Origin: Candidatus Allofournierella merdipullorum
GTDB taxonomy: Bacteria; Bacillota; Clostridia; Oscillospirales; Ruminococcaceae
Assembly (NCBI GenBank): GCA_019116345.1
Contig: DXBV01000118.1
Location: forward strand, 1 to 64,000
DNA length: 64,000 nucleotides
Reading direction: 5' to 3'
In this document: positions 9,010 through 17,798 of the stretch, in pieces
How positions within the stretch are numbered: the stretch's first letter is position 1
Layout: each line of letters starts with the position of its first letter
Notes under the pieces: model-generated
Told to the model about the DNA's origin: nothing
What the model saw: only the letters and a program-made list of their open reading frames with translations
Databases searched by the model: none
Made by a program: the position numbers and the translations under genes

Positions 9010-9975
9010 ATGAAGTCTTACGAAACTCTTTCCGGCAACACCCCGCTCATCCGCATCGACTACCGTCTGGACGGCCGCCCCGGCGCGGTGTACGCCAAGC
9101 TGGAAAGCTACAATCTCTCCGGCAGCATCAAGGACCGGGTGGCTGCCCGCATCATCTCCCGCGCCGAGGAAAGCGGCAAGCTGACTCCGGGCCAGTCCAT
9201 CGTGGAGGTGACCAGCGGCAACACCGGCATCGCCTTTGCCGCGCTGGGCGCGCTCACCGGCCATCCGGTACACATCTTCATGCCCGAGCGCATGAGCCGG
9301 GAGCGGCGGCAGCTGCTGGAGTTATACGGCGCGCAGCTGCACCTGGTGAGCGACGCCGAGGGCGGCTTTGAGGGTGCGCTGCGCCTTGCCCGCCTGGCCG
9401 CCGGGGAACTGGGGGCCTTTCAGCCGCTGCAGTTCGACAACGAGGAGAATGTGCTGGCCCACTACCACACCACCGGCGCGGAGCTTCTGGCGGCGCTGCC
9501 GGATGTGAAGGCTTTTGCGGCCGGAGTCGGCACCGGCGGCACGCTGATGGGCGTTGCCCGCCGTCTGAAGCCCCAGGGCGCTCTGATCGCCGCGCTGGAG
9601 CCCGACGCCGCGCCCCTTCTGAGCGGCGGCAACGTCACCGGCCCCCACAAGATCGAGGGCATCGGCGACGACTTTATCCCCTCCATCGTGGACCGCAGTC
9701 TCATCGACACGGTGCTGCAGGTAAACGACGACGACGCGGTGCTCATGGCCGCGCGGCTGGCCAAGGAACTGGGCCTTGGGGTGGGCATCTCCTCGGGCGC
9801 GAACCTGCTGGGCGCCATTGAGCTGACCCGGCGCGGCGCCGGCCCTGCGGCCACCGTCTTTGCCGACGACAACAAAAAATACCTCACCACCGCCCTGGCC
9901 CATCCGGCCCCCGCGCGGGAGGGATTTCTCTCCCCCCGGGTGGAGCTGCTGGGCTTGCAACGGGTGTCCGCGTGA
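9010..9975 (+). CDS. cysK: Cysteine synthase-family PLP enzyme
   Basis: SYETLSGNTPLIRIDYRL, KLESYNLSGSIKDRVA (PLP lysine), TSGNTG; AAAGGAGAA SD. Confidence 0.9.
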   Translation: MKSYETLSGNTPLIRIDYRLDGRPGAVYAKLESYNLSGSIKDRVAARIISRAEESGKLTPGQSIVEVTSGNTGIAFAALGALTGHPVHIFMPERMSRERRQLLELYGAQLHLVSDAEGGFEGALRLARLAAGELGAFQPLQFDNEENVLAHYHTTGAELLAALPDVKAFAAGVGTGGTLMGVARRLKPQGALIAALEPDAAPLLSGGNVTGPHKIEGIGDDFIPSIVDRSLIDTVLQVNDDDAVLMAARLAKELGLGVGISSGANLLGAIELTRRGAGPAATVFADDNKKYLTTALAHPAPAREGFLSPRVELLGLQRVSA

Positions 9976-9995
9976 GTTCAAATTTGCTTTTTTCA

Positions 9996-10029
9996 AGCCG
10001 CCGGCGTGCTGCCGGCGGCTTTTCTTTTG
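9996..10029 (+). terminator. Intrinsic terminator after cysK-like gene
   Basis: AGCCGCCGGC-GTGCT-GCCGGCGGCT then TTTCTTTT. Confidence 0.85.
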
Positions 10030-10090
10030 CTCTTTTTCACAACAACGGGCCACCCCCGGTGTCGAAAGCGCCGAAGTTCGCCGCGGGGCC

Positions 10091-10119
10091 TTGTGGTCTC
10101 TTTTTGCATATGCTAAAAT
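10091..10119 (+). promoter_or_regulatory. Promoter of ROK regulator operon
   Basis: TTGTGG-N17-TAAAAT. Confidence 0.5.
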
Positions 10120-10186
10120 TAAGACAAGAATTAGTAAGGTCGCTGAACAAAATAAGCACATCTTCGACTTTTTGAAGAAAGCAGGG

Positions 10187-11380
10187 ATGGCATTGATCAC
10201 CCAGCAAATCATCCGCAGCGAGAACCTGCGAAGGATCTACCGCCTGATCGACCGCAACGCCAACATCTCCCGCGCGACCCTTGCCGGCATCACCGATCTG
10301 AGCAAGACCACTGTTTCCAGCCTGGTGGATGAACTGATCCGCGGCGGATATGTGGTGGACTGCGGCGCCGGCATCAGCTCCCATCAGGGCCGCCGGCCCA
10401 ACGCCCTGCAGGTGCACGGCGACGGCAATGTGGTGGCAGTCATCAGCTGGCGGCGGGCGCGTCTGGACGCCGCCCTCGTCTCCTCCGACAGCCGCATCCT
10501 GTTCCGCACCGAAGCGCCGCTGAGCGCCCCGTCGGAAGGCGTAAAACAAATCAAGCGCGTCTTCTCCCGCAAGCTTCTGCCCGCGGCGGGCGATGCCCGG
10601 GTGATGGGCGTGTGCATCATCATTCCCGGCATCGTGGACGAAGAGCGTCAAAGCCTTTTTTCCACCGTCATCGGGGTGGATTTCAACGATCTTGTAGTGC
10701 CGCAGCTGCGGGAGGCCCTTGCGGGCTATCCCCTCTGCTTTTTGAACGACACCGCCTGTTTTGCCTATGCCGAGCGGGTGTTCACCCCGGTGCAGGAGCC
10801 CTATTTTGCCTATGTGAACGTCTCCGCCGGCGTGGGCGCCTGCCTGTTCGCCGAGGGGCGGATGCTGCGGGGCGCCGGCGCCATGGCCACCCAGTTCGGC
10901 CACTTCTCCATTGACCGGGACGGCCCGGCGTGCAGCTGCGGCGGCCGGGGCTGTCTGGAGTGTCTTGTGGGCGAGAACGCCCTGGGCATGCGGGCGGCCC
11001 GCCGGGGGGTGCCTGTCCCGGAGGGGGGCCGGCTCCTGTTCAGCGACGTGGCCGCCATGGCCGACGCCGGGAACGAAAACGCCCAGGCGCTCATCGCCGA
11101 TCTCGGCCGGGATCTTGCCTGCGGCATTTCCAATCTGATCTCGCTGTTCAACCCTTCTCTTGTGGTGGTGGGCGGCACGGGAACCAACCTGGGGCCCGCC
11201 TTCCTGGCGGAGATACGCACCTCTCTGCAGGATATGGGATTCGGCGAATTTGTGCGCCGGGTGAAGGTGAAATACTCCCGGCTGGGGCTGGGAGCCGAGC
11301 TCACCGGCGCGGCCCAGTATTACATCGACACCCACTACGATTTTTCCGGCAACACACAGCAGCAGCTGTTCCTGCGCTGA
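10187..11380 (+). CDS. ROK-family transcriptional regulator (NagC/XylR-like)
   Basis: N-term wHTH (NISRATLAGITDLSKTTVSSLVDELI) plus ROK domain with CSCGGRGCLEC zinc motif; start position approximate. Confidence 0.88.
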   Translation: MALITQQIIRSENLRRIYRLIDRNANISRATLAGITDLSKTTVSSLVDELIRGGYVVDCGAGISSHQGRRPNALQVHGDGNVVAVISWRRARLDAALVSSDSRILFRTEAPLSAPSEGVKQIKRVFSRKLLPAAGDARVMGVCIIIPGIVDEERQSLFSTVIGVDFNDLVVPQLREALAGYPLCFLNDTACFAYAERVFTPVQEPYFAYVNVSAGVGACLFAEGRMLRGAGAMATQFGHFSIDRDGPACSCGGRGCLECLVGENALGMRAARRGVPVPEGGRLLFSDVAAMADAGNENAQALIADLGRDLACGISNLISLFNPSLVVVGGTGTNLGPAFLAEIRTSLQDMGFGEFVRRVKVKYSRLGLGAELTGAAQYYIDTHYDFSGNTQQQLFLR

Positions 11381-11410
11381 AGCAAACACAGACGAAAGGC
11401 GGTTATTCCC

Positions 11411-12226
11411 ATGAGCAAACGGATCATTGCGGTCAATTCCAACTGCTACCACGGCTATTCCATCGAAGATGCGCTGGAAGGCATTGCGGCGGCAGGGTTC
11501 CACTATGTGGAGCTGACGGCCACCAAGGGCTGGACGGAACACGTGTTCCCCGACCAGAGCTTTGAGACCCTCTGCGCCGTGAAGGACAAATTGAAAGAGC
11601 TGGATCTGGTGCCCTTCTCCATGAGCGGTCACTGCAATCTGATGGACACCGCCCGTCTGCCCGATTTCGTCATGAACATGCGGCTGGCCAATTTCTTCGG
11701 CTGCGACTACATCGTTTCCTCCATCGGCGAGGCTCATCTGGCGGACAACGCCAAGGCCGGCAACGAACTGCTGGCCGAGAACATCCGCGGCCTTGTGCCC
11801 AAGCTGGAGGAGTACGGCCTGACGCTGGTGCTGGAGCTCCACGGCGAACACGCCACCGGCACCATCATGAAGGAGATCGTGGACCTGGTGGGCAGCGACC
11901 GGGTGAAGATCAACTACGACACCGCCAACTGCGTGTTCTACGGCAATGTGGACGCCGCCGAGGACGTGGACACCTGCATGGACGACATCGCTTATCTGCA
12001 TCTGAAGGACAAGGCCGGCGAGCGCAACGCCTGGGATTTCCCCGCGCTGGGCAAGGGATATGTGGACTTTGAGACCATCTTTGCCAAGCTGAAAGCGGCG
12101 AACAACAACGCTCCTTTCAGCGTGGAGATCGAGTTCACCCAGGCCGGCCCCAAGGACCTGGCGGAGATCAACACCGCCGTGAAAGACTCGGCGGATTATC
12201 TGAAAGCCCACGGCTTTGTGCTGTGA
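11411..12226 (+). CDS. Sugar phosphate isomerase/epimerase (TIM barrel, AP-endonuclease-2 fold)
   Basis: LVLELHGEHATGTIMKEIVDLVGSDRVKINYDTAN...DIAYLHLKDKAGE pattern. Confidence 0.88.
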   Translation: MSKRIIAVNSNCYHGYSIEDALEGIAAAGFHYVELTATKGWTEHVFPDQSFETLCAVKDKLKELDLVPFSMSGHCNLMDTARLPDFVMNMRLANFFGCDYIVSSIGEAHLADNAKAGNELLAENIRGLVPKLEEYGLTLVLELHGEHATGTIMKEIVDLVGSDRVKINYDTANCVFYGNVDAAEDVDTCMDDIAYLHLKDKAGERNAWDFPALGKGYVDFETIFAKLKAANNNAPFSVEIEFTQAGPKDLAEINTAVKDSADYLKAHGFVL

Positions 12227-12266
12227 GCATTTCATGAAAGGCGAGCACTGAAGGGGGAAATCTGTT

Positions 12267-13265
12267 TTGGTCAACGTAGCGATCGTGGGCGCAGGCTTCA
12301 TGGGCAAGACCCATCTGGCGGCCTATCAGGAAATGAACAATGTCACCGTCACCGCCGTGTGCGATCTGGGCGAAGCCGCGGGCAAGGCGCTGGCCGAGGC
12401 TGCCGGCTGCCCGTGGTTTGCCGACGGCGAGGAAATGCTGGCCGCCGTGCCGGTGGACGTGGTGGACATCTGCCTGCCCACCTTTTTGCACGAACAGTAT
12501 GTGCTTTTGGCCGCGCGGAACAAAAAGCACGTCATCTGCGAAAAGCCGGTCACCCTCTCCATGGAATCGCTGGAGCGGATGCTGGCCGCTGTTTCCGAGG
12601 CGGGCGTGCAGTTTGCCGTGGGGCAGGCGGTGCGTTTCTGGCCGGAATATGTCAAGACCAAGGAACTGTACGACGCGGGCGAGCTGGGCACGGTGAAGTA
12701 CGCCCGGGCCAGCCGCCTGTCGGTGCATCCGCTGTGGAGCGAGTGGTACCGCAAGCCGGAAAACAGCGGCGGCGGCCTGTTCGATCTGCACCTGCACGAC
12801 GTGGACTATCTGTGCTATCTTTTCGGCAAGGTCAAGCAGGTCTATGCGGTGGGCCAGAAAAACGGCGTGGGCTGCTGGAACCATGTGGCCAGCTCTCTCA
12901 CCTTTGAAAACGGGGTCCAGGCCACCGCCGAAGGCATCATCGAGATGCCCAAAGGCTTCCCCTTCACCATGGAGCTGAACGTGGTGGGCGACGCAAAATC
13001 GGTGAGCTACCTGATGCGCGCCGGGACCAATCTTGAGGACACCGCGTCCGCTTTGCGGGAGACCTGGCTCTACGGCGGCGACGAGCCGGAACAACTGGAG
13101 ATTGAGCCCTTCGACGCATACCGGCGGGAGCTGGAGGACTTCATCGGCCACATTGAGGCCGGCACCCCCATCACCTCCATCACCCCCGAGGATGTGCGGC
13201 ATGTACTGTCGGTCATTCTGGCCATCCGCACCTCGCTGGAGACCGGGCAGACCGTGACCCTCTGA
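12267..13265 (+). CDS. Gfo/Idh/MocA family oxidoreductase
   Basis: NVAIVGAGFMGKTHLAAY, HVICEKPVTLS (EKP motif); TTG start with GGGGGAAA SD. Confidence 0.92.
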   Translation: MVNVAIVGAGFMGKTHLAAYQEMNNVTVTAVCDLGEAAGKALAEAAGCPWFADGEEMLAAVPVDVVDICLPTFLHEQYVLLAARNKKHVICEKPVTLSMESLERMLAAVSEAGVQFAVGQAVRFWPEYVKTKELYDAGELGTVKYARASRLSVHPLWSEWYRKPENSGGGLFDLHLHDVDYLCYLFGKVKQVYAVGQKNGVGCWNHVASSLTFENGVQATAEGIIEMPKGFPFTMELNVVGDAKSVSYLMRAGTNLEDTASALRETWLYGGDEPEQLEIEPFDAYRRELEDFIGHIEAGTPITSITPEDVRHVLSVILAIRTSLETGQTVTL

Positions 13266-13270
13266 ACCAA

Positions 13271-13313
13271 ACAAAAGACCGGCGCATCGTGAAAGATGCG
13301 CCGGTCTCTTTTT
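13271..13313. terminator. Bidirectional terminator
   Basis: AGACCGGCGCATC-GTGAAA-GATGCGCCGGTCT flanked by A-run/T-run between convergent genes. Confidence 0.9.
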
Positions 13314-13316
13314 CTG

Positions 13317-13643
13317 TCAGCCGCGTGCCTGCTGCAGCAGCGCTTTGGCCTCGTCCTTATTCAGCACCCGGCCGCTGGAGAGCGCTTTGCCGTCCACCAG
13401 CAGCGCCGGCGTGGTCATCACGCCCAGGGCCGCGATCTGGACAAAGTCGGTCACATGGCCCACTTCCTCCTGCCAGCCCAGTTCCGCCAGCGCGGCGCGC
13501 ACCGAAGCTTCCAGCTCATTGCACTTGGCGCAGCCGCCACCCAGCACAAAGACGCCGCGGCTGGCGTCCACGGCGGGAGCACTGCAACCGCCCGCACAGC
13601 CGCAGGCGGTCTTTTCTTCCTTTTTCTTTCCGAACAGTCCCAT
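13317..13643 (-). CDS. Thioredoxin-fold (redox-active disulfide) protein
   Basis: VFVLGGGCAKCNELEASVRAALAELG..., MTTPALLVDGK; Cys-rich N-terminus ACGCAGGCSAP. Confidence 0.85.
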   Translation of the reverse strand: MGLFGKKKEEKTACGCAGGCSAPAVDASRGVFVLGGGCAKCNELEASVRAALAELGWQEEVGHVTDFVQIAALGVMTTPALLVDGKALSSGRVLNKDEAKALLQQARG

Positions 13644-13672
13644 CGTTTTTTCTTCCTTATTCCTCCTTATAT

Positions 13673-14680
13673 TTAGATAAAGAATACCTGAAGGGCGTTG
13701 AACAGATAGCCCACCGCCACGATCCCGGCCACGCACACGCCCACGAACAGCGCCAGCAGCGGCAGACGCACCGCCTTGCGCAGCATGATGAGAGAGGGCA
13801 GCGACAGGGTGGTGACCGCCATCATAAAGGCCAGCACCGTGCCCAGCTGGGCGCCCTTGGCCAGCAGCGCTTCCGCCACCGGAATGGTGCCGAAGATGTC
13901 GGCGTACATGGGCACGCCCACCACCACTGCCAGCAGCACTCCAAAGGGATTGCTGCCGCCCAGCAGCGCCTCCACCCAGCCGGCAGGGATCCAGTTGTGG
14001 ATGACGGCGCCCACGCCCACCCCCGCCAGAATGTAGGGGAACACCTTTTTCAGCGTGCCGGTCATCTGGGCGCGGGCGTAGGTGAGACGGTCCCGCAAGG
14101 TCAATTCCGGCAGGGAAACGTCCACGCCGCCCGCCGACAGAATGAAGGGTTCCACATACTTTTCCATGCCCAGCTTTTGAATGAACACGCCGCCCGCCAC
14201 GGCCACCACCAGCCCCAGCGCCACATAGACCACCGCCACCCGCGCGCCGAAAATGCCGGTGAGCAGTACAAGGCTGCCCAGGTCCACCATGGGCGACGAG
14301 ATGAGGAAGGAGAAGGTCACCCCCACCGGCAGACCCGCCCCGGTGAACCCCATGAACAACGGGATGGAGGAGCAGGAGCAGAAGGGCGTGACCGTGCCCA
14401 ACAGCGCCGCCGCCACATTGGCCCACAGCCCCCGGAACCGCCCCAGGATGCGCTTGGAGCGCTCGGGCGGGAAGAAGCTCTGGATGTAGGAGATTCCGAA
14501 GATCAGCACGCAGAGCAGCACCGTGATCTTGACCGTATCATACAGAAAAAACTGCACGCTGCCCCCCAGGCGGCCCGCCGTATCCACTCCGAGGGCCCGC
14601 AGCCCCGCGCCGATGGCCTCGTTCAGCCAGCGCATCCCCAGCAGTTCGTTTTGTATCCATTGCCAAACCGACATTTGCAT
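13673..14680 (-). CDS. ArsP/UPF0718-type permease (metal/organoarsenical efflux-like)
   Basis: TPFCSCSSIPLFMGFTGAGLPVGVTFSFLISSPMVD motif, 8-10 TM. Confidence 0.88.
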   Translation of the reverse strand: MQMSVWQWIQNELLGMRWLNEAIGAGLRALGVDTAGRLGGSVQFFLYDTVKITVLLCVLIFGISYIQSFFPPERSKRILGRFRGLWANVAAALLGTVTPFCSCSSIPLFMGFTGAGLPVGVTFSFLISSPMVDLGSLVLLTGIFGARVAVVYVALGLVVAVAGGVFIQKLGMEKYVEPFILSAGGVDVSLPELTLRDRLTYARAQMTGTLKKVFPYILAGVGVGAVIHNWIPAGWVEALLGGSNPFGVLLAVVVGVPMYADIFGTIPVAEALLAKGAQLGTVLAFMMAVTTLSLPSLIMLRKAVRLPLLALFVGVCVAGIVAVGYLFNALQVFFI

Positions 14681-14695
14681 CGCTCTCTTTCTTAT

Positions 14696-14711
14696 ATCAA
14701 AAATATTTGAT
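14696..14711. promoter_or_regulatory. Putative ArsR-family operator upstream of permease
   Basis: ATCAA-AAATAT-TTGAT, same half-sites and spacing as 15076-15091. Confidence 0.7.
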
Positions 14712-14722
14712 GTTTTATCCGG

Positions 14723-14748
14723 TAAAAAACGCCATCCGCCGGATGGCG
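14723..14748 (-). terminator. Terminator between arsR and permease genes
   Basis: CGCCATCC-GGC-GGATGGCG then TTTTTT on minus strand. Confidence 0.8.
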
Positions 14749-14749
14749 C

Positions 14750-15070
14750 TCATTTTTTGCAGCCGCACTCCCCCGCTTCGGTGCCCGGGGCGGTGAGCTG
14801 TTCCAGCAGGGCCAGCGCCCGCCGCCGCCCGCTCTCGCTCAGGCGGTAGTGGGTCCATTTTCCCTCCTGGCGGCTCTCCACAAGGCCGGATTCGCACAGT
14901 ATCTTCATGTGGTAGGAAAGGCCGGACTGGGTCAGCCCCAGGTCCTGGCTCTGCAGCACACAGGCGCACTTTTCGCCGCTGCGCAGCCGCGCCAGAATGG
15001 CAAGGCGCTTTTCGTCGCACAAAGCGCGGAACACCGCCGCCTCCTGCCGGAAGTCCTCCATGCCGCTCAC
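14750..15070 (-). CDS. ArsR-family metalloregulator
   Basis: FRALCDEKRLAILARLRSGEKCACVLQSQDLGLTQSGLSYHMKILCESGLVESRQEGKWTHYRLSE; ECGCKK tail. Confidence 0.95.
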   Translation of the reverse strand: MSGMEDFRQEAAVFRALCDEKRLAILARLRSGEKCACVLQSQDLGLTQSGLSYHMKILCESGLVESRQEGKWTHYRLSESGRRRALALLEQLTAPGTEAGECGCKK

Positions 15071-15075
15071 CTCAA

Positions 15076-15091
15076 ATCAAATTTCATTGAT
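15076..15091. promoter_or_regulatory. Putative ArsR-family operator upstream of arsR
   Basis: ATCAA-ATTTCA-TTGAT immediately downstream of the arsR promoter. Confidence 0.75.
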
Positions 15092-15102
15092 GTGTTGAGC
15101 AA

Positions 15103-15131
15103 AGTATACACCCTGCCGGCAATTCTGTCAA
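15103..15131 (-). promoter_or_regulatory. arsR promoter
   Basis: TTGACA-N17-TATACT. Confidence 0.85.
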
Positions 15132-15143
15132 CAGGGTGTTTGT

Positions 15144-15935
15144 TCAAAAGTTGGGCCGGGGCCGCAGCAGATGGTCATAGCGTTCCGCCAGCCGCTGCCA
15201 TGCGGCCTCCGCCTCTTCGGGGATGTCCACATGGGCGATGAAATCCCGCCCATTGGGGCCGTAGCCCTGTTCGTCGTCCCGCAGGCGGGGAATCTCGCTG
15301 AGCAGAAGGCTCATGTAGTGCTCCGGCTGCCACAGGCCCCAGATGCGGTTGGGCGCAAAAACCAGGCCGCCCTCCCCCGCTTCCAGCCGTGCCCGGTAGG
15401 CGGCGAAGTGGACGAAGCGGGTCGTGTCGTTCGGCCACCAGCGGTCCAGCGTGGCGCCGATGCGCCGCTGCATGGTGGAGTCATGAAGCACGATGGCGGT
15501 GGCGGGCAGAGCATTTTGTTCCTTCAGGATGCGCAGGGCAAAACGCACGTTTTCGCCGCAGTTGGCGGAGGCGCACTCCACCAGCAGGTCCTCGTCGGGA
15601 ATTCCGAAAGCGCTTTGCAGGTATTCCTTCATGCACTCCCCTTCCGTGGCGCTGTGGCCGTCGGGCAGGGCGCTCTCGAACCGCTCCAGAAAGGCGGCGG
15701 TGGTGTGGCCCACCCCGCCGATGGTCATCACCTTCCGGGCAAGACCCGCCTGCCACAGCTGCCCTGCCAGACGGCAGCCCTCCGGCAGACTGCCGCCGAA
15801 CAGCAGCACCATGTCCGCCCGGGGCGTGCCAAGGGCCTTTTGCAGCGCGTCGGCGTCCGGACGAGGCACATCCCGCCGGGCCAGAAACTCCGCCAGCGTG
15901 TTGAAGTCCTGGGCATCCCGGACAAGTTCGTTCAC
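15144..15935 (-). CDS. YdcF-family (DUF218) protein
   Basis: [35 protein letters not shown]..., [17 protein letters not shown]. Confidence 0.8.
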   Translation of the reverse strand: MNELVRDAQDFNTLAEFLARRDVPRPDADALQKALGTPRADMVLLFGGSLPEGCRLAGQLWQAGLARKVMTIGGVGHTTAAFLERFESALPDGHSATEGECMKEYLQSAFGIPDEDLLVECASANCGENVRFALRILKEQNALPATAIVLHDSTMQRRIGATLDRWWPNDTTRFVHFAAYRARLEAGEGGLVFAPNRIWGLWQPEHYMSLLLSEIPRLRDDEQGYGPNGRDFIAHVDIPEEAEAAWQRLAERYDHLLRPRPNF

Positions 15936-16798
15936 TGGGTTTCCTCCTCCCGGTAGACTTTGCGGCTGACCATCCGGTTGACCCCTTCCAGCGCGCCGGA
16001 AAAGCGCTCGAAATCCTGCAGCATCACGCCCATGTAAAGGCTGTCCACGATGGCCAGCTGGGAGATGCGGGAGAACATGGTCTCGGTATAGAAGGCGGTC
16101 TCCACGTCGCCGGTGAGCAGGGCGATGTCCGCATGGCGCAGAATTTCCGCGCCTTTGAAGTTGGTGATGGCGATGGTCACCGCGCCCCGGGCGCGGGCCA
16201 TGGCCAGCGCGTCCACCGTGTCCCGGGTGGCGCCGGAGTGGGAGATGCCCACCGCCACGTCCCCCGGCTCCAGCGCCGAAGCGCAGATCTGCTGGAGATG
16301 GCTGTCCGGGTAGGCGCGGCAGACAAGGCCGATGCGCAGCAGCTTTATCACCATATCCTGGGCCACGGCGGCAGAATTGCCCACACCGTAAATGTCGATG
16401 AGACGGGCGGTGGCCAGCGCCCGCACCGCCTTTTCGTAGCTGCGGGCGTCCAGCATGCGGCGGGTATCCTCCAGGGCGGTGAGGGCCATGGAGATCATCT
16501 TGTCCGGCACGGTGGCCAGCTTATCTCCCGGCTGCACGTGCACGTCCAGCAGCCGCCGGGGAGCGGCAGGGGCCGCCTCTTTCGCCAGCGCCAGTTTCAG
16601 GGCGCTGAAGCCCCCAACACCCGCCGCCTCGGCAAAGCGGGCCACCGTGGGTTCGCTCACGCCTGCCGCCGCCGCCAGCTGGGCCATGGTCATCTCCGGC
16701 ACCCGGGCCGGATTGCAGAGCACCCAATCCGCCACCTTGCGCTCGGAAGCGCGCAGCTGAGCGTAGTTTTTCTTGATCTTGCCGACGGTCTGCCCCAT
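15932..16798 (-). CDS. MurR/RpiR-family transcriptional regulator
   Basis: N-term [49 protein letters not shown] and SIS domain. Confidence 0.93.
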   Translation of the reverse strand: MGQTVGKIKKNYAQLRASERKVADWVLCNPARVPEMTMAQLAAAAGVSEPTVARFAEAAGVGGFSALKLALAKEAAPAAPRRLLDVHVQPGDKLATVPDKMISMALTALEDTRRMLDARSYEKAVRALATARLIDIYGVGNSAAVAQDMVIKLLRIGLVCRAYPDSHLQQICASALEPGDVAVGISHSGATRDTVDALAMARARGAVTIAITNFKGAEILRHADIALLTGDVETAFYTETMFSRISQLAIVDSLYMGVMLQDFERFSGALEGVNRMVSRKVYREEETQ

Positions 16799-16864
16799 GA
16801 GGCGTCCTCCTTTTTGGTTCGTACCCCCATTATACCCCGGAGGCGTGCGGGCCGCAAGAGCTTT

Positions 16865-16879
16865 TGTAGTAAAACTACA
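16865..16879. promoter_or_regulatory. Putative RpiR operator in the divergent rpiR/deoC region
   Basis: TGTAGT-AAA-ACTACA; second TTTGTAG half-site at 16893-16899 inside the deoC promoter spacer. Confidence 0.6.
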
Positions 16880-16887
16880 TATATTAA

Positions 16888-16916
16888 TTGACTTTGTAGC
16901 GCCGCTGTGGTATGCT
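16888..16916 (+). promoter_or_regulatory. deoC promoter
   Basis: TTGACT-N17-TATGCT. Confidence 0.65.
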
Positions 16917-16985
16917 GGAAACAGTGAAAGGAGATGCGCGGCCCCGCCTGTCTCACGGCAAATCCTCACCGCGCATGAACGTGTT

Positions 16986-17729
16986 ATGAAACCTGCAAAA
17001 AAAGCCGCCGACATGACCGTGGCCGAGCTGGCCGCCTACATCGACCAGTCCGTTCTGAAGCCGGAATTCACCCAGGAGGACATCCGCAAGTACATCCAGG
17101 AAGGCATCGACTTCGGCTGTCGCACCGTGTGCATCAACCCCGCCTCTCTGCCCATCGCCATCGAACTGTGCGAGGGCACCGACACCAAGATCTGCGTGGT
17201 GTGCGACTTCCCCTTCGGCCTGTCCACCACCGCCTCCAAGGTGATGCAGGCGGAGGAGTACTGCAAGACCGGCAAGATTTTTGAGCTGGACATCGTTGCC
17301 AACTACGGCTGGATCCGCAGCGGCATGTGGGCCGAGGTGGAGGCCGACATCAAGGCCGTGTGCGATGTGTGCCACAAGTACGGCACCGAAGTAAAGGTCA
17401 TCTTCGAGACCGACGCTCTGACCCTGGACGAGGTGAAGAAGGCCACCGAGACCGCCATCGCGGCAGGCGCGGACTTCGTGAAGACCAGCACCGGCTTCTT
17501 CACCGGCGGCAAGAACGAGGGCGCCACCTACGAGGTCATCCAGGCCATGATGGACACCGCCCAGGGCCGCTGCAAGATCAAGGGCTCCGGCTGCATCCGC
17601 ACCCGCGAGCACTTCCTCAAGCTCATCGACATGGGCATCGACCGCATGGGCATCGGCTACCGCTCCACCCCCGTGGTGCTGAACTGCACCCCCGAGGAAG
17701 CCAAGGCCATGCGCGAGGGCAAAGCGTGA
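16986..17729 (+). CDS. deoC: Deoxyribose-phosphate aldolase
   Basis: IDQSVLKPEFTQEDI, ADFVKTSTGF (Schiff-base Lys), GSGCIRTREHFLKLID. Confidence 0.92.
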   Translation: MKPAKKAADMTVAELAAYIDQSVLKPEFTQEDIRKYIQEGIDFGCRTVCINPASLPIAIELCEGTDTKICVVCDFPFGLSTTASKVMQAEEYCKTGKIFELDIVANYGWIRSGMWAEVEADIKAVCDVCHKYGTEVKVIFETDALTLDEVKKATETAIAAGADFVKTSTGFFTGGKNEGATYEVIQAMMDTAQGRCKIKGSGCIRTREHFLKLIDMGIDRMGIGYRSTPVVLNCTPEEAKAMREGKA

Positions 17730-17746
17730 CCCCACCTTTAAAGCAT

Positions 17747-17790
17747 AAAAAGACCGCCGTATCGGAGCGCCGATGCGGCGGTCTTTTCGT
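17747..17790. terminator. Bidirectional terminator between deoC and GRE activase
   Basis: AAAAAGACCGCCGTATCGG-AGCG-CCGATGCGGCGGTCTTTTC. Confidence 0.9.
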
Positions 17791-17798
17791 TGTGTTTT

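Noticed and set aside
10037-12307. 756-aa minus-strand ORF opposite the ROK regulator and TIM isomerase
   Set aside because: Shadow ORF of two well-supported genes; no domain signal in the translation. The same applies to 18985-21078, 24880-26928, 27338-29134, 35739-37823, 44542-46593 and 47444-49357.
16933-16977. 14-codon ORF MRGPACLTANPHRA before deoC as a leader peptide
   Set aside because: Its ATG abuts the AAAGGAG motif with no spacing, so initiation is unlikely; no amino-acid bias relevant to DeoC.
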